DNA of 64,000 nt from Cutibacterium sp. (GCF_030525615.1 NZ_JAUNEJ010000006.1:62001-126000), one strand, 5' to 3'; shown: positions 20,268-29,461, counted from the first letter of the stretch. A program made the numbers and translations. Notes: a model not told the origin generated them from the letters alone.

Positions 20268-21371
20268 ATGTACGACATCGGACGCAGCAAGCGTGCCAGC
20301 CGGGCCTACAGCTTGGACGACATCGCTCTTATCCCTTCCCGACGCACTCGCGACACCGAGATGGTGAACCTGGAGTGGCGTATCGACGCACTCACCTTCG
20401 ATTTCCCCATCATGGCGGCCCCGATGGACTCGGTGATGAGTCCGGCAACGGCTATTGAGTTTGGGCGTCTGGGCGGTCTCGGCGTGCTCAACCTTGAAGG
20501 GCTATGGACCCGCTACGAGGACCCCACCCCGTATTTGGAGGAGCTCGCCGGGATGGGCGACGATGTCGCTACCACTCGCCGTATGCAGGAGATCTACTCG
20601 GAGCCGATCAAGGCCGAGCTCATCACCGCGCGAATGGCCGAGATCCGGGCCGCCGGGGTGCCGGTGGCCGGGTCCCTGTCCCCGAAGAACGCATCCCGAT
20701 TCTCTGAAACCGTCGTCAACACCGGTGCCGATTTCTTCGTCATTCGTGGCACGACGGTGTCGGCTGAACACGTCAGCAGCAGGGATGACGTCCTCGACCT
20801 GCGCAAGTTCATTTACGAACTTGACGTCCCCGTCATCGTCGGCGGGTGTGCGACCTACCAGACGGCCTTGCACCTCATGCGGACCGGCGCCGCTGGCGTG
20901 CTCGTCGGCTTCGGTGGGGGAGCGGCTCACACCACTCGGCAGGTGCTCGGAATCGAGGTGTCGATGGCGTCGGCGATTGCTGACGTCGCCGAGGCGCGCC
21001 GGGATTACATGGATGAATCGGGCGGACGCTATGTCCATGTCATCGCTGACGGCTCAGTGGGATGTTCCGGCGATATCGCCAAAGCCATCGCGTGCGGTGC
21101 AGACGCCGTGATGGTCGGATCTCCGCTGGCTCGGGCTACCGAGGCCCCTGGCAAGGGATGGCATTGGGGTGCGGAGGCATGGCACGCTGACCTGCCGCGC
21201 GGTAACCGGGTGCATTTTGAGCCGGTGGGGACCCTCGCCGAAGTGCTCAATGGCCCATCTCGAGTCCCGGATGGCACGATGAACCTTGTTGGCGGTCTGC
21301 GTCAAGCTATGGCCACCACCGGGTATTCGGAGGTCAAGGAGTTCCAGCGTATCGAGTTGACGATTCGCTGA
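20268..21371 (+). CDS. guaB3: GuaB3 family IMP dehydrogenase-related protein
   Basis: 367 residues, an IMPDH-type barrel without CBS domains. Opening YDIGRSKRASRAYSLDDIALIPSR and HVIADGSVGCSGDIAKAIACGADAVMVGSPLA are typical. At the position of the IMPDH catalytic loop it reads GFGGGAAHTTR, with His where guaB has Cys (ICTTR). Classical IMPDH chemistry through a Cys adduct therefore looks impossible at that site. GuaB3 proteins are widespread in actinobacteria; GMP reductase activity has been reported for a cyanobacterial GuaB3. GGAAAGGA precedes the ATG. Confidence 0.88.
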   Translation: MYDIGRSKRASRAYSLDDIALIPSRRTRDTEMVNLEWRIDALTFDFPIMAAPMDSVMSPATAIEFGRLGGLGVLNLEGLWTRYEDPTPYLEELAGMGDDVATTRRMQEIYSEPIKAELITARMAEIRAAGVPVAGSLSPKNASRFSETVVNTGADFFVIRGTTVSAEHVSSRDDVLDLRKFIYELDVPVIVGGCATYQTALHLMRTGAAGVLVGFGGGAAHTTRQVLGIEVSMASAIADVAEARRDYMDESGGRYVHVIADGSVGCSGDIAKAIACGADAVMVGSPLARATEAPGKGWHWGAEAWHADLPRGNRVHFEPVGTLAEVLNGPSRVPDGTMNLVGGLRQAMATTGYSEVKEFQRIELTIR

Positions 21372-21417
21372 TCGTCCCATTAGGCAGGACATCGCCATGG
21401 TGAGGGGGATGGGTGGC

Positions 21418-21423
21418 TAGCCT
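21418..21423 (+). promoter_or_regulatory. candidate leaderless -10 box of the chorismate mutase gene
   Basis: TAGCCT ends 6 bases before the ATG at 21430. The intervening GCGGGC is not a good ribosome site. Confidence 0.45.
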
Positions 21424-21429
21424 GCGGGC

Positions 21430-21774
21430 ATGAGCGAACTTCCCGAAGAATTGATCGCGTTGCGCGGCGCGATCGACAACATGGACGCCGCCCTCATCCA
21501 TTTACTTGCCGAGAGGTTCCGGATCACCCGTCAAGTGGGCCGTCTGAAGGCCGAGCGCGGCCTGCCACCGGCCGATCCGGCACGGGAAGCCGAGCAGATC
21601 GCGCGCTTGCGTCAGCTTGCCATCGAATCGAACCTCGATCCCGAGTTCGCCCAGAAGGTCATCACCTTCATCGTCGCCGAAGTGGTGCGTCACCATGAGG
21701 CCATTGCTGACAAGTCGGGTTCTGCTGATACGTCGGCGACGGAGACGTCCAGTGCTGAGGCCCCTGAGGACTAA
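21430..21774 (+). CDS. AroQ-type chorismate mutase
   Basis: 114 residues, all-helical. LRGAIDNMDAALIHLLAERFRITRQVGRLKAERGLPPADPARE carries the Arg, Lys and Glu residues expected of the AroQ active site. It converts chorismate to prephenate for Phe and Tyr synthesis. The tail of about 25 residues is Ala/Ser/Glu-rich and disordered. It converges on cysE with no spacer. Confidence 0.88.
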   Translation: MSELPEELIALRGAIDNMDAALIHLLAERFRITRQVGRLKAERGLPPADPAREAEQIARLRQLAIESNLDPEFAQKVITFIVAEVVRHHEAIADKSGSADTSATETSSAEAPED

Positions 21775-22347
21775 TTAGGCGATGACGTCGCCTTGGTGAA
21801 CTTTCGACGGGATACCGACGACGACCGTTCCGGGGGCGACGTCCTTGATGACCAGGGCGTTGGCACCGATCTTGCAGTCGTCGCCAACCGTGATGTCACC
21901 GATGATCTTGGCACCGGCACCAATGAGGACGCGATTGCCAATCGTGGGGTGACGCTTGAAATGTCCGCGGGCACGACCACCAAGGGTGACCTGGTGGTAC
22001 ATCAGCACGTCGTCGCCGACGACCGCCGTCTCTCCGATGACGACCCCCATGCCGTGGTCGATGAAGAACCGACGCCCGATGGTCGCTCCCGGATGGATCT
22101 CGATTCCGGTGATATGGCGGGAGAACTGAGACAGCAGACGGGCCAGGGGTCGCAGCGCCGGGTATTTCACCCAGATGGCATGAGCCACACGGTGTGCCCA
22201 GATGGCGTGGACACCTTGGTAGGCAATAGCGACCATGAGTTTTGACGTGGCGGCGGGGTCTTCACGCATGGCGGCGTCGAGATCCTCCATGGCGCGTTCT
22301 TTCCATCGTTTGAGAGTCTGGAGGAGTGCCGTCGTCGGTGTCGTCAT
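21775..22347 (-). CDS. cysE: serine O-acetyltransferase (EpsC/CysE)
   Basis: 190 residues. Acetylates L-serine for cysteine synthesis. N-terminal helical part with DPAA, then left-handed beta-helix hexapeptide repeats: [34 protein letters not shown], the QVTLGG loop and [24 protein letters not shown]. His in DHGMG is catalytic. GAGG lies eight bases before the ATG at 22347. No cysK lies nearby. Confidence 0.95.
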   Translation of the reverse strand: MTTPTTALLQTLKRWKERAMEDLDAAMREDPAATSKLMVAIAYQGVHAIWAHRVAHAIWVKYPALRPLARLLSQFSRHITGIEIHPGATIGRRFFIDHGMGVVIGETAVVGDDVLMYHQVTLGGRARGHFKRHPTIGNRVLIGAGAKIIGDITVGDDCKIGANALVIKDVAPGTVVVGIPSKVHQGDVIA

Positions 22348-22522
22348 GGCCAACCTCAGTTCTGCTGCAGAGTACCGGTGGATAAAACTGTATCGAGTCC
22401 ACACCCGCGAGCGGATGACCTGGGCTTCGGTTCCTAGCCATCTAACAACATTCCGATACTCATGCAAGGACGATCGCACAGTGTGGAACCGGACGAGTGG
22501 CGCGATACGGGGCGGTAGGCCA

Positions 22523-22528
22523 TAGACT
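22523..22528 (+). promoter_or_regulatory. candidate leaderless -10 box of guaA
   Basis: TAGACT ends 7 bases before the ATG at 22536. This supports that start over the upstream in-frame GTG at 22497. Confidence 0.45.
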
Positions 22529-22535
22529 CGGCCTC

Positions 22536-24089
22536 ATGGAACAACTCCACGACGTCGTTCTGGTGGTCGACTTCGGGGCGCAGTACGCCCAGCTCATTGC
22601 GCGCCGAGTCCGCGAGGCGAACGTATATTCCGAAATCGTCCCGCACACCATGTCAGTGCGCGACATGCTTGCCAAGGAACCTGCTGCGATCATCCTTTCT
22701 GGTGGCCCGGCTTCGGTATATGTGGATGGGGCACCGAGCGTTGACCCGGCCCTGTTCAATGCAGGTGTACCGGTGATGGGTATCTGTTACGGCTTTCAAG
22801 CTATGGCCCAAGCCCTCGGCGGGCAGGTCTCCCACACCGGAACCTCTGAATACGGACGCACCAGTCTGTGTATCAGCTCTTCGGGACAGCTTCTTTCTCG
22901 CATTCCTCATACCATCAGTGTGTGGATGAGCCACGGAGATTCGGTGTCGCGCGCCCCGGAGGGATTCTCGACCCTGGCTCGCACCGCCGGTGCCCCCGTG
23001 GCTGCTTTCGAGGACGTGGAGCGCAAACTCGTCGGTGTGCAGTGGCACCCGGAGGTGCAGCACTCCGAATCTGGCCAGACGGTTCTGGAGCACTTCCTTT
23101 TCGACATCGCCAGCTGCCGACCGGATTGGGATTCCAGCTCGATTGTCGGCGACCAGATCGCTCAGATTCGTGGTCAGGTTGGTGACCGGCGGGTTATTTG
23201 CGGACTGTCTGGTGGGGTTGACTCTGCGGTCGCTGCCGCTCTGGTACAGCGCGCCGTAGGCGATCAGCTCACCTGCGTCTTCGTCGATCACGGCCTGCTG
23301 AGGCAAGGAGAGGCCGAGCAGGTCAAGCACGACTTCGTTGAGGCTACTGGTGCCGATCTGGTGGTGGCAGACGAGTCCCAACGCTTCCTGGACGCTCTGG
23401 CTGGTGTCACCGACCCGGAAGCCAAACGCAAGATCATCGGGCGGGAGTTCATTCGCACCTTCGAGGACGTTGCCAAGCGACTCAACGCCGATCAGACGAT
23501 CGACTTTCTGGTGCAGGGGACCCTCTATCCTGACGTTGTTGAGTCTGGCGGCGGCGACGGAGCTGCCAACATCAAGAGTCATCACAACGTCGGTGGTCTG
23601 CCGGACGACCTGCAGTTCAGCCTGGTTGAGCCGCTGCGCACTCTCTTCAAGGACGAGGTGCGGGCGGTTGGCCTTGAGCTGGGCCTGCCTGAGGACATCG
23701 TGTGGCGCCAGCCCTTCCCGGGTCCGGGATTGGGTATCCGCGTCATCGGTGAGGTGACCAAGGAGCGCCTTGAGGTGCTGCGTACTGCCGACGCCATCAC
23801 ACGCGAGGAGATGAGTGCGGCTGGTCTGGACCGCAAGGTCTGGCAGTGCCCGGTGGTCTTGCTTGGTGACGTTCACTCGGTGGGTGTGCAGGGAGACGGA
23901 CGTACCTACGGTTCTCCGATCGTGCTGCGCCCGGTGACTAGTGAAGACGCTATGACTGCCGATTGGGCGCGTATTCCCTATGACGTGCTTGAGAAGATCT
24001 CGACCAGGATTACCAACGCTTGTCCGCAGATCAACCGGGTTGTGCTCGACATCACGTCGAAGCCGCCGGCCACCATCGAGTGGGAGTGA
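22536..24089 (+). CDS. guaA: GMP synthase (glutamine-hydrolysing)
   Basis: About 517 residues. Converts XMP to GMP with ATP and glutamine. The N-terminal amidotransferase opens [20 protein letters not shown] and has the nucleophile Cys84 in [15 protein letters not shown] and His in VQWHPEV. The ATP-pyrophosphatase signature [13 protein letters not shown] lies near residue 225, and the C-terminal dimer domain ends [13 protein letters not shown], as in other GuaA proteins. Confidence 0.97.
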   Translation: MEQLHDVVLVVDFGAQYAQLIARRVREANVYSEIVPHTMSVRDMLAKEPAAIILSGGPASVYVDGAPSVDPALFNAGVPVMGICYGFQAMAQALGGQVSHTGTSEYGRTSLCISSSGQLLSRIPHTISVWMSHGDSVSRAPEGFSTLARTAGAPVAAFEDVERKLVGVQWHPEVQHSESGQTVLEHFLFDIASCRPDWDSSSIVGDQIAQIRGQVGDRRVICGLSGGVDSAVAAALVQRAVGDQLTCVFVDHGLLRQGEAEQVKHDFVEATGADLVVADESQRFLDALAGVTDPEAKRKIIGREFIRTFEDVAKRLNADQTIDFLVQGTLYPDVVESGGGDGAANIKSHHNVGGLPDDLQFSLVEPLRTLFKDEVRAVGLELGLPEDIVWRQPFPGPGLGIRVIGEVTKERLEVLRTADAITREEMSAAGLDRKVWQCPVVLLGDVHSVGVQGDGRTYGSPIVLRPVTSEDAMTADWARIPYDVLEKISTRITNACPQINRVVLDITSKPPATIEWE

Positions 24090-24104
24090 TGAGCCTTTGA
24101 TGTC

Positions 24105-24136
24105 ACAAGGCCCGCACCGATCAGTGCGGGCCTTGT
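24105..24136. terminator. bidirectional hairpin terminator between guaA and pspC
   Basis: Thirteen-base perfect stem ACAAGGCCCGCAC / GTGCGGGCCTTGT with a six-base loop. It can serve both converging genes. Confidence 0.85.
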
Positions 24137-24182
24137 GTGCAGGTCAACCTGTGTGCAGGTCAACCTGGGTGAAGGTCAGTCT
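24135..24182. repeat. 16-base tandem repeat after the guaA terminator
   Basis: GTGTGCAGGTCAACCT occurs twice exactly in tandem, followed by a decayed third copy (GGGTGAAGGTCAGTCT) that runs into the end of the pspC-like gene. Confidence 0.7.
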
Positions 24183-24490
24183 TCCCGGTAGGGGTCGAAG
24201 GGTTCGTCGGGACGATGTGGTGCTGTCGTGGAGTCATGGCTTGAGCGACGCATTTCCTGCTTCTTTCGCGCCTTCTGGGCAAGATCTCCAGCCAGACTCG
24301 CGCCGCTGCCCTCATCGGGGATAATCAACCACAACACGAGGTAGATGAGCGGCCCTGAACCGGCAAAGAGAACTAAAACTGCCGCAACCATGCGGACAAT
24401 GGTCGGATCCAGATCGAAAGCCTTGGCAATGCCTTGGCAGACTCCGCCGAGAATGCGGCCCTCCTTGGGCCGGGTGATCTTGGTTGCCAT
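24176..24490 (-). CDS. PspC domain membrane protein
   Basis: 104 residues. TRPKEGRILGGVCQGIAKAFDLDPTIVRMVAAVLVLFAGSGPLIYLVLWLIIP is the PspC fold: a cytoplasmic segment and one or two membrane helices, acting in envelope-stress sensing. The C-terminal 35 residues are charged. AGGACC lies upstream of the ATG at 24490; longer upstream frames are low quality. It lies near another envelope-stress gene at 24676. Confidence 0.85.
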   Translation of the reverse strand: MATKITRPKEGRILGGVCQGIAKAFDLDPTIVRMVAAVLVLFAGSGPLIYLVLWLIIPDEGSGASLAGDLAQKARKKQEMRRSSHDSTTAPHRPDEPFDPYRED

Positions 24491-24590
24491 AGGTCGGTCC
24501 TCCTGACTAGTGGCGTGTATCCATGGTGCCATATGCATTGCGAGGGTACGCGTCTGCATACAGTGAGGTGTTGGTGTGCAGTGACGCCGC

Positions 24591-24620
24591 TTTATGCAGT
24601 TTTATGCAGTGATTATGCAG
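24591..24620. repeat. ten-base tandem TTTATGCAGT repeat
   Basis: TTTATGCAGT occurs twice in tandem, followed by GATTATGCAG, in the short gap upstream of the pspC-like gene. On the minus strand it gives A+T-rich CATAAT/CATAAA runs that could act as promoter elements. Confidence 0.5.
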
Positions 24621-24650
24621 CGAGGCCCCGTCGGATGACGAGACCTCGCT
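24619..24650 (-). terminator. hairpin terminator of the GlsB-like gene
   Basis: AGCGAGG / CCTCGCT outer stem with an inner CCGTC / GACG pairing, 26 bases beyond the stop at 24676 on the minus strand. Confidence 0.55.
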
Positions 24651-24675
24651 GAGGTGGGGGTTCAGGGTCAGTTCG

Positions 24676-24942
24676 TCACTGCTTGTTCTTCTTCTTGGTG
24701 ATGGCACCCCAGATCCACAGCACGATGAGGGCACCGACGATCGAGACGAGCCAGGTCCACAGATTCCAGAAGTCGCCCAGCGGCTTGTTGAATATGAAGG
24801 ACCCAAGCCAGCCGCCAAGCACCGCGCCCACAACACCGAGGATGAGGGTGACGAAGATTCCGCCGCCCTGCTTACCCGGCATGATGGCCTTGGCGATTGC
24901 GCCAGCGATGAGTCCGAGAATAATCCATGCAAAGAATCCCAT
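24676..24942 (-). CDS. GlsB/YeaQ/YmgE family stress membrane protein
   Basis: 88 residues with three hydrophobic helices. GFFAWIILGLIAGAIAKAIMPGKQGGG then LILGVVGAVLGGWLGSFIF is the transglycosylase-associated/YeaQ family. These proteins are induced by general stress in many bacteria; biochemical activity is unknown. It has its own terminator-like hairpin downstream. Confidence 0.88.
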   Translation of the reverse strand: MGFFAWIILGLIAGAIAKAIMPGKQGGGIFVTLILGVVGAVLGGWLGSFIFNKPLGDFWNLWTWLVSIVGALIVLWIWGAITKKKNKQ

Positions 24943-25085
24943 GGCTCTAGTGTCCTTGACGTGGAGTCAAAACGTCCAGCGACGACCATGGACGATGGCC
25001 AAAAATGGGCCGAAAGGTAACCGTGTTACTGACGTCAACAGTCTTTTGACTAGGTGATACGTCATGTTACGCTGGCGACGAAATC

Positions 25086-26348
25086 TCAGAAGAATGGCCG
25101 CCACGGTGACAACAGCGCCTCGGTGAATTTCGCGACGTTGGATCGGGACTGCCATTCATCAAGGGTAAGTTCCACGCAGTTGGCCATATCGATCTCAAAT
25201 ATTTCAGCCATTCGCTTAGCGACAGTGGGATCAGTAATGGCAATGTTGACCTCGTAGTTGCCCTGCAGGGATAGCCGGTCGAGGTTGGCCGTCCCGATGG
25301 TCGACCAAATGCCGTCAATGGTGCAGGTCTTGGCGTGAACCATCGCTCCCTGATAGAGGAACAGCCTTACTCCCTGGTGAAGGAGCCGGTCGTAGTAGCC
25401 CCGGCTCAGCCAGTCTGCGATGACATGGTTCGACTCAGCTGGGATGACGATACGCACGTCGACTCCACGGGAGGTCGCTTGGTGGAGGGCGGCAACGACG
25501 TCATCGTCCGGGATGAGGTAGCCCTGGGTCATCCAGATTCGCTCGCTGGCGCGGTCGATGGCTTCCAGGTACATATTGCGAATCGGGTAGACGGCCATCC
25601 GTGGTGAGTTGCGATGTACGGCGAAAGGGGTGTCCCAGTAGCGCACCTCAGGGGAGGGAAGTACCGGCTGATTGCGTCGGGAAGGCAGTGCTCCTTTGGG
25701 CCGTTGATTCCACATATCGACGAAGACATTCTCGAGTTCACCGACAGCCGGGCCGGTAATGCGGGCATGGGTGTCGCGCCACCGGTCGGCATACAACGAA
25801 CCAATGTTGTACCCGCCGATGTAGGCGACGGTGGAGTCGACGACAAGGAGCTTGCGATGGTCGCGACCCATGTTGCGCAGGGTCGGCACCCACGAGGGGG
25901 TGACGAGTGGTTGGGCGCGAACATGAACACCATGCAGTTCCCGGAAGAAGCGCGGATCCACGACGAGGTTGGCGAAGGTGTCCCACATCGCGTAGACCTC
26001 AACTCCACGGTCGGCGGCGTCGACCAGAGCCTGACGGAATTGACGTCCTACTTCGTCGTTCTTCCAGATGAAGGTTTCCAGGTAGACGGTGTGCTGGGCC
26101 GCCTCGATGTCAGCGAGCATCGCGGTATAGAGGTCGCGTCCGAAGGTGAAGATCTCGACCTGGTGCTCGCCGACCGTGAGGGGTTCGACTGGCGCGGTAG
26201 GAAAGCGGTAAGGTCGGCGGCCCCGTCTCTTGATGCCGTTGAAAGCGACGAGTGCTGTCATCGTGGCTATTTGGGCGGCAACCGTTCCACCTGCTGCCCA
26301 GTGCAGGGCGCGGCGGAGATTGACTTTATGGTGAGGGGCCCGAGTCAT
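25086..26348 (-). CDS. phospholipase D/cardiolipin synthase-like protein
   Basis: 420 residues. Two HKD motifs: H164-K166-D171 in DHRKLLVVDS and H338-K340-D345 in VHAKTCTIDG, each followed by a Gly/Asn-rich strand. A hydrophobic segment near residues 20-37 anchors it in the membrane. The overall layout matches bacterial cardiolipin synthase, which joins two phosphatidylglycerols; a nuclease or other PLD role cannot be excluded. It is a single-gene unit. Confidence 0.88.
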   Translation of the reverse strand: MTRAPHHKVNLRRALHWAAGGTVAAQIATMTALVAFNGIKRRGRRPYRFPTAPVEPLTVGEHQVEIFTFGRDLYTAMLADIEAAQHTVYLETFIWKNDEVGRQFRQALVDAADRGVEVYAMWDTFANLVVDPRFFRELHGVHVRAQPLVTPSWVPTLRNMGRDHRKLLVVDSTVAYIGGYNIGSLYADRWRDTHARITGPAVGELENVFVDMWNQRPKGALPSRRNQPVLPSPEVRYWDTPFAVHRNSPRMAVYPIRNMYLEAIDRASERIWMTQGYLIPDDDVVAALHQATSRGVDVRIVIPAESNHVIADWLSRGYYDRLLHQGVRLFLYQGAMVHAKTCTIDGIWSTIGTANLDRLSLQGNYEVNIAITDPTVAKRMAEIFEIDMANCVELTLDEWQSRSNVAKFTEALLSPWRPFF

Positions 26349-26475
26349 GTGTTCAGCGTACCGGCATTATGGACGTCGCCTGCGGGGCAGTCAGCGTCAA
26401 CGGTTCGGGAGGCGTGGGTCGGGTGGGTGTGTCATAGCGACTTCGCCTGGTAGCGAGGCGTGCCATCGAGAGCGC

Positions 26476-27129
26476 TCACCGGCGTAGTGCCCGACGTGCC
26501 AACCAGTTACCTAGGAACTGAGCGAGCTGCACGACGATGATGATCGTCACGACGGCAACCGCTGTCACCGTCCAGTTGTAACGCTGGTAACCGTAGGTGA
26601 TGGCGAACTGGCCGAGACCGCCGCCACCGAGAGCACCGGCGATGGCCGTCATGTCGACGATCGCGATGAGAATGTAGGTGTAGCCCAGAATCAGCGGGCC
26701 GAGCGCCTCGCGAGCCACGACGTCAAAAAGGATTCGCCACGGGCCTGCACCCATGGCACGTGCTGCCTCGATGACGCCAGGATCGACGGTAACGAGATTC
26801 TGCTCAACGATTCGGGAGATCGCGAAGCTGGCTGCAATGCACAGTGGGAAGGTAGCCGCACGAACACCGATCGTCGTCCCGATGACTTTGAGAGTCAGCG
26901 GCGCAATCGCCGTCATGAAGATGATGAACGGAATCGGCCGAATGATGTTGACGATCACGTTGAGGACGGTGTGGACGACTTTGTTGGCGAGCAATCCACC
27001 CCGTCGAGTGGCGTAGAGCAGAATGCCCAGCACCAGTCCGCAAATGCCACCGATCACGAGGGTAATCAGGGCCATGAAGAGGGTTTCCCAGATCGCCTGG
27101 AGATAAATCGGACGCAGGTACTCATTCAT
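26476..27129 (-). CDS. metI: methionine ABC transporter permease MetI
   Basis: 217 residues, five to six helices. The permease EAA loop is visible as EAARAMGAGPWRILFDVVAREALGPL near residue 122, and GGGLGQFAITYGYQRY near the end is typical of MetI. It overlaps metN by four bases. Forms the D-/L-methionine importer with MetN and MetQ. Confidence 0.94.
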   Translation of the reverse strand: MNEYLRPIYLQAIWETLFMALITLVIGGICGLVLGILLYATRRGGLLANKVVHTVLNVIVNIIRPIPFIIFMTAIAPLTLKVIGTTIGVRAATFPLCIAASFAISRIVEQNLVTVDPGVIEAARAMGAGPWRILFDVVAREALGPLILGYTYILIAIVDMTAIAGALGGGGLGQFAITYGYQRYNWTVTAVAVVTIIIVVQLAQFLGNWLARRALRR

Positions 27130-28208
27130 GAGCGGTCCTCCTGGCTGGTGGTAGCGGTGGCAGCCGTGTGGGAGGCGTCAGCCAGGATCTTGGCAGACGC
27201 CTCAACGGCTTCGTCCAGGCCCGATAACGCCACGGTGTAATTGCCCAACGAGCCGCCATGAACCTCGATGACCCCGCCGTGGACAATCCGGAAAGTTGCC
27301 CCGGTGGCACCAATGCGAGCCAGCGCGTCGCCGAAAGCCTCACTGGAAACTGAGCTGACGTCGACCAGGCGAGCGCCCGGGTTCTCCGAGCGCAGCCTAG
27401 CCTCTTCCTCGCCACTGGGGTGTTGACCAATGATCGTCGACAGAAAGCGCTGGGTGGTCTCGGATTGCGGATGCGCGAACACACTGCGCGCGCTTCCGGT
27501 CTCGACCAGGTGGCCGGCCTCGAGCACCGAAACCTGTTGGGCAATGGAGCGGACGACCTCCATCTCGTGGGTGATGACGACGACCGTTACCCCGAGAACC
27601 TCGTTAACCCGTTTGAGTAACGAGAGGACGTCGGCCGTCGTCTCCGGATCGAGGGCCGAGGTGGACTCGTCAGCGAGCAGGATTGATGGTTTGGTGGCCA
27701 GCGCCCGGGCAATTCCGACCCGCTGTTTCTGCCCGCCCGAAAGCTGGTCCGGGTGATCCCAGACCTTGCTCGTCAGCCCGACGAAGCTCAACAGTTCGGC
27801 GACGCGCTCCTTCTCCTGAGCCTTCTTCCAGCGAGCCAGCTTGAGCGGGTAGGCGACATTGTCGTAGATGGTCCGCGACCCAAACAGATTGAACTGCTGG
27901 AAGATCATCCCGATGTCGGCCCGCAGTGGGCGCATTTGTTTGTCGGAGAGTTGGGAGACGTCGGTGCCGTCGACCAGTACTCGTCCGCTGGTGGGGGATT
28001 CCAACCCATTGATGAGGCGAACCAGGGTGGATTTCCCGGCGCCGGAGTGTCCGATGACAGCTGAGATGGAACCTCTCTTAATCGCCAGACTCACGTCGTC
28101 CAAGGCTCGCACCGGTCCGGTACGGGTCTGGAAGTCCTTGGTGACGTGTTCGAAGACGATGTGATCGGGACACTGCGGCGCCGAGGACGGCGCGACGTCT
28201 GTTGCCAT
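27126..28208 (-). CDS. metN: methionine ABC transporter ATPase MetN
   Basis: 360 residues. Walker A GHSGAGKS (residues 53-60), Q-loop IFQQFNLF, signature LSGGQKQRVGIARAL near 158, Walker B ILLADESTSALD, and switch His in VVITHE. After about residue 270 comes a NIL domain (ARLVDVSSVSSEAFGDALARIGATG), which in E. coli MetN binds methionine and inhibits transport. 29 bases separate it from metQ. Confidence 0.95.
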   Translation of the reverse strand: MATDVAPSSAPQCPDHIVFEHVTKDFQTRTGPVRALDDVSLAIKRGSISAVIGHSGAGKSTLVRLINGLESPTSGRVLVDGTDVSQLSDKQMRPLRADIGMIFQQFNLFGSRTIYDNVAYPLKLARWKKAQEKERVAELLSFVGLTSKVWDHPDQLSGGQKQRVGIARALATKPSILLADESTSALDPETTADVLSLLKRVNEVLGVTVVVITHEMEVVRSIAQQVSVLEAGHLVETGSARSVFAHPQSETTQRFLSTIIGQHPSGEEEARLRSENPGARLVDVSSVSSEAFGDALARIGATGATFRIVHGGVIEVHGGSLGNYTVALSGLDEAVEASAKILADASHTAATATTSQEDRS

Positions 28209-28237
28209 GAAGAGCCTCGCTGGAAAATGGGTAAGGA

Positions 28238-29191
28238 TCAGGAATCGGAGTTCTTGATCTCGGTGGTCAGATCGCTCAGGATCTTGTCGAGATCAGCCTG
28301 AGGACGGTCAGTGACGATTTTGGTACTGCTGCCATACTGCGCGATGATCGCCTTCTTGACCTCAGGGTCGGACCACAGCTTGGCGACCTTTTTGAAAGTC
28401 TCGTTGTTCCTGTTTTCGGGCTTAACAGCGATGACGTTGATGTAAGGGTCGGCTGACTGGCCACTGGCGTCGTCCTTGAAAAAGGCGGTGTTGGCGTCCA
28501 AGCCGGCATCAGAGGCGTATCCGTTGTTGACAACCGCTGCATCGACACCGCCCAGGGAGGTCGCCGTCTGAGCGGCATCAATGGGCTTGACCTTCACCTT
28601 CGACTGGTCGGCGATGACGTCGGCAGGGGTTGACAGGGGAGAACCGCCGTCACGCAGCTTGAGCAGGCCCGCCTTTTGCAGCACCAGAAGAGCACGGCCC
28701 TGGTTGGTGGCGTCGTTAGGAATGGCGACGGTTGCCCCGGCAGGAAGCTGGGAGACTTCCTGGTACTTCTTGGAGTAGATATTCAGCGGCACGATGTAGG
28801 TCGCAGAGATCGAGGTCAGGTTGTCGTTGTTCTTGACGTTGTAGTCAGCCAGGAAGAACAGGTGCTGGAAGACGTTGAGGTCGACCTGGCCTTGAGAAAG
28901 AGCAACGTTGGGCTGCGTGTAGTCGTTGAAACTGACGACCTCGACGTTAATTCCCTGGGCCGAGGCCTTTTTCTTGACGACGTTCCAGTAGTCGCTGCCA
29001 GCCTCGGTGGTGCCGATCTTGACAGTCTTAGTGCCAGCTGCGGAGTCGTCGCCGTTGTTCTTGGTCACCGCGAAGATGATGCCGGCAATGATGGCCAGCA
29101 CAACGATGACGACGGCGACGATGAGGCCGGTGTGGTGGCCTCCGGGCTTTTCGGGAAGAGCTTCATGGCTCGCGGGGGTAGATGCACTCAT
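28238..29191 (-). CDS. metQ: methionine-binding protein MetQ/NlpA family, membrane-anchored
   Basis: About 317 residues from the ATG at 29191, with AGGAG upstream. KTVKIGTTEAGSDYWNVVKKKASAQGINVEVVSFNDYTQPNVALSQGQVDLNVFQHLFFL is the MetQ/NlpA pattern. Instead of a lipobox the N-terminus has a 20-residue transmembrane helix (residues about 22-42) after a polar HEALPEKPGGHH segment, so it is tethered by a helix rather than lipid. First gene of metQ-metN-metI. The 5' leader contains a promoter, a Met/Cys-rich peptide and a hairpin (see those entries). Confidence 0.93.
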   Translation of the reverse strand: MSASTPASHEALPEKPGGHHTGLIVAVVIVVLAIIAGIIFAVTKNNGDDSAAGTKTVKIGTTEAGSDYWNVVKKKASAQGINVEVVSFNDYTQPNVALSQGQVDLNVFQHLFFLADYNVKNNDNLTSISATYIVPLNIYSKKYQEVSQLPAGATVAIPNDATNQGRALLVLQKAGLLKLRDGGSPLSTPADVIADQSKVKVKPIDAAQTATSLGGVDAAVVNNGYASDAGLDANTAFFKDDASGQSADPYINVIAVKPENRNNETFKKVAKLWSDPEVKKAIIAQYGSSTKIVTDRPQADLDKILSDLTTEIKNSDS

Positions 29192-29338
29192 GGTTGGTCT
29201 CCTGAATATGTCTGGAAGATCGGAAATGGCAGGTAGCTCTGTGCGGGTCTGACCCCTATGGGTTAGCAGATGTGCGCACAGACCAGCCGCTGGCATGAAC
29301 AGCTGGTAAGAGCCAGTACGAAAAGAGGGGGTAGGAGT

Positions 29339-29370
29339 CCTGCCGACGGAATGAGTCCGTCGTCAGCAGG
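29339..29370 (-). promoter_or_regulatory. attenuator-like hairpin at the end of the metQ leader peptide
   Basis: On the minus strand CCTGC, then the leader stop TGA as a bulge, CGACGGA, loop CTCAT, TCCGTCG, GCAGG: a 12-pair stem with one three-base bulge. It is followed by a C/T-rich run ending CCCCCTCTTTT. A ribosome that reaches the stop would cover the 5' arm; one stalled earlier would not. The expected effect on termination is inference. A second hairpin (TCTGTGCG / CGCACAGA) lies nearer metQ. Confidence 0.55.
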
Positions 29371-29461
29371 TGCCGAGCATTCGCGGGCAGCACGAGCAGC
29401 ACATCATCATCGAGACCGCGCGAAGGTCGGCGTCGACGGTGTGGCTGAAGGCCGCAGTCAT
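29363..29461 (-). CDS. Met/Cys-rich leader peptide upstream of metQ
   Basis: A 32-codon frame from ATG (29461) to TGA (29363-29365). CAGGAG lies seven bases before the start, a strong ribosome site. Residues 18-25 read MMMCCSCC and the peptide ends PRMLGTC, so 5 of 32 residues are Met and 5 are Cys. It lies about 45 bases after the predicted transcription start and 170 bases before metQ. Runs of codons for the end product just before a hairpin are the hallmark of ribosome-mediated attenuation. Polycysteine leader peptides of this kind are known in mycobacteria. Here the controlled operon imports methionine. Confidence 0.7.
   Translation of the reverse strand: MTAAFSHTVDADLRAVSMMMCCSCCPRMLGTC

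Noticed and set aside
22497..22535. Upstream GTG start for guaA
   Set aside because: Would place the TAGACT box inside the gene and adds 13 residues before the usual GuaA N-terminus.
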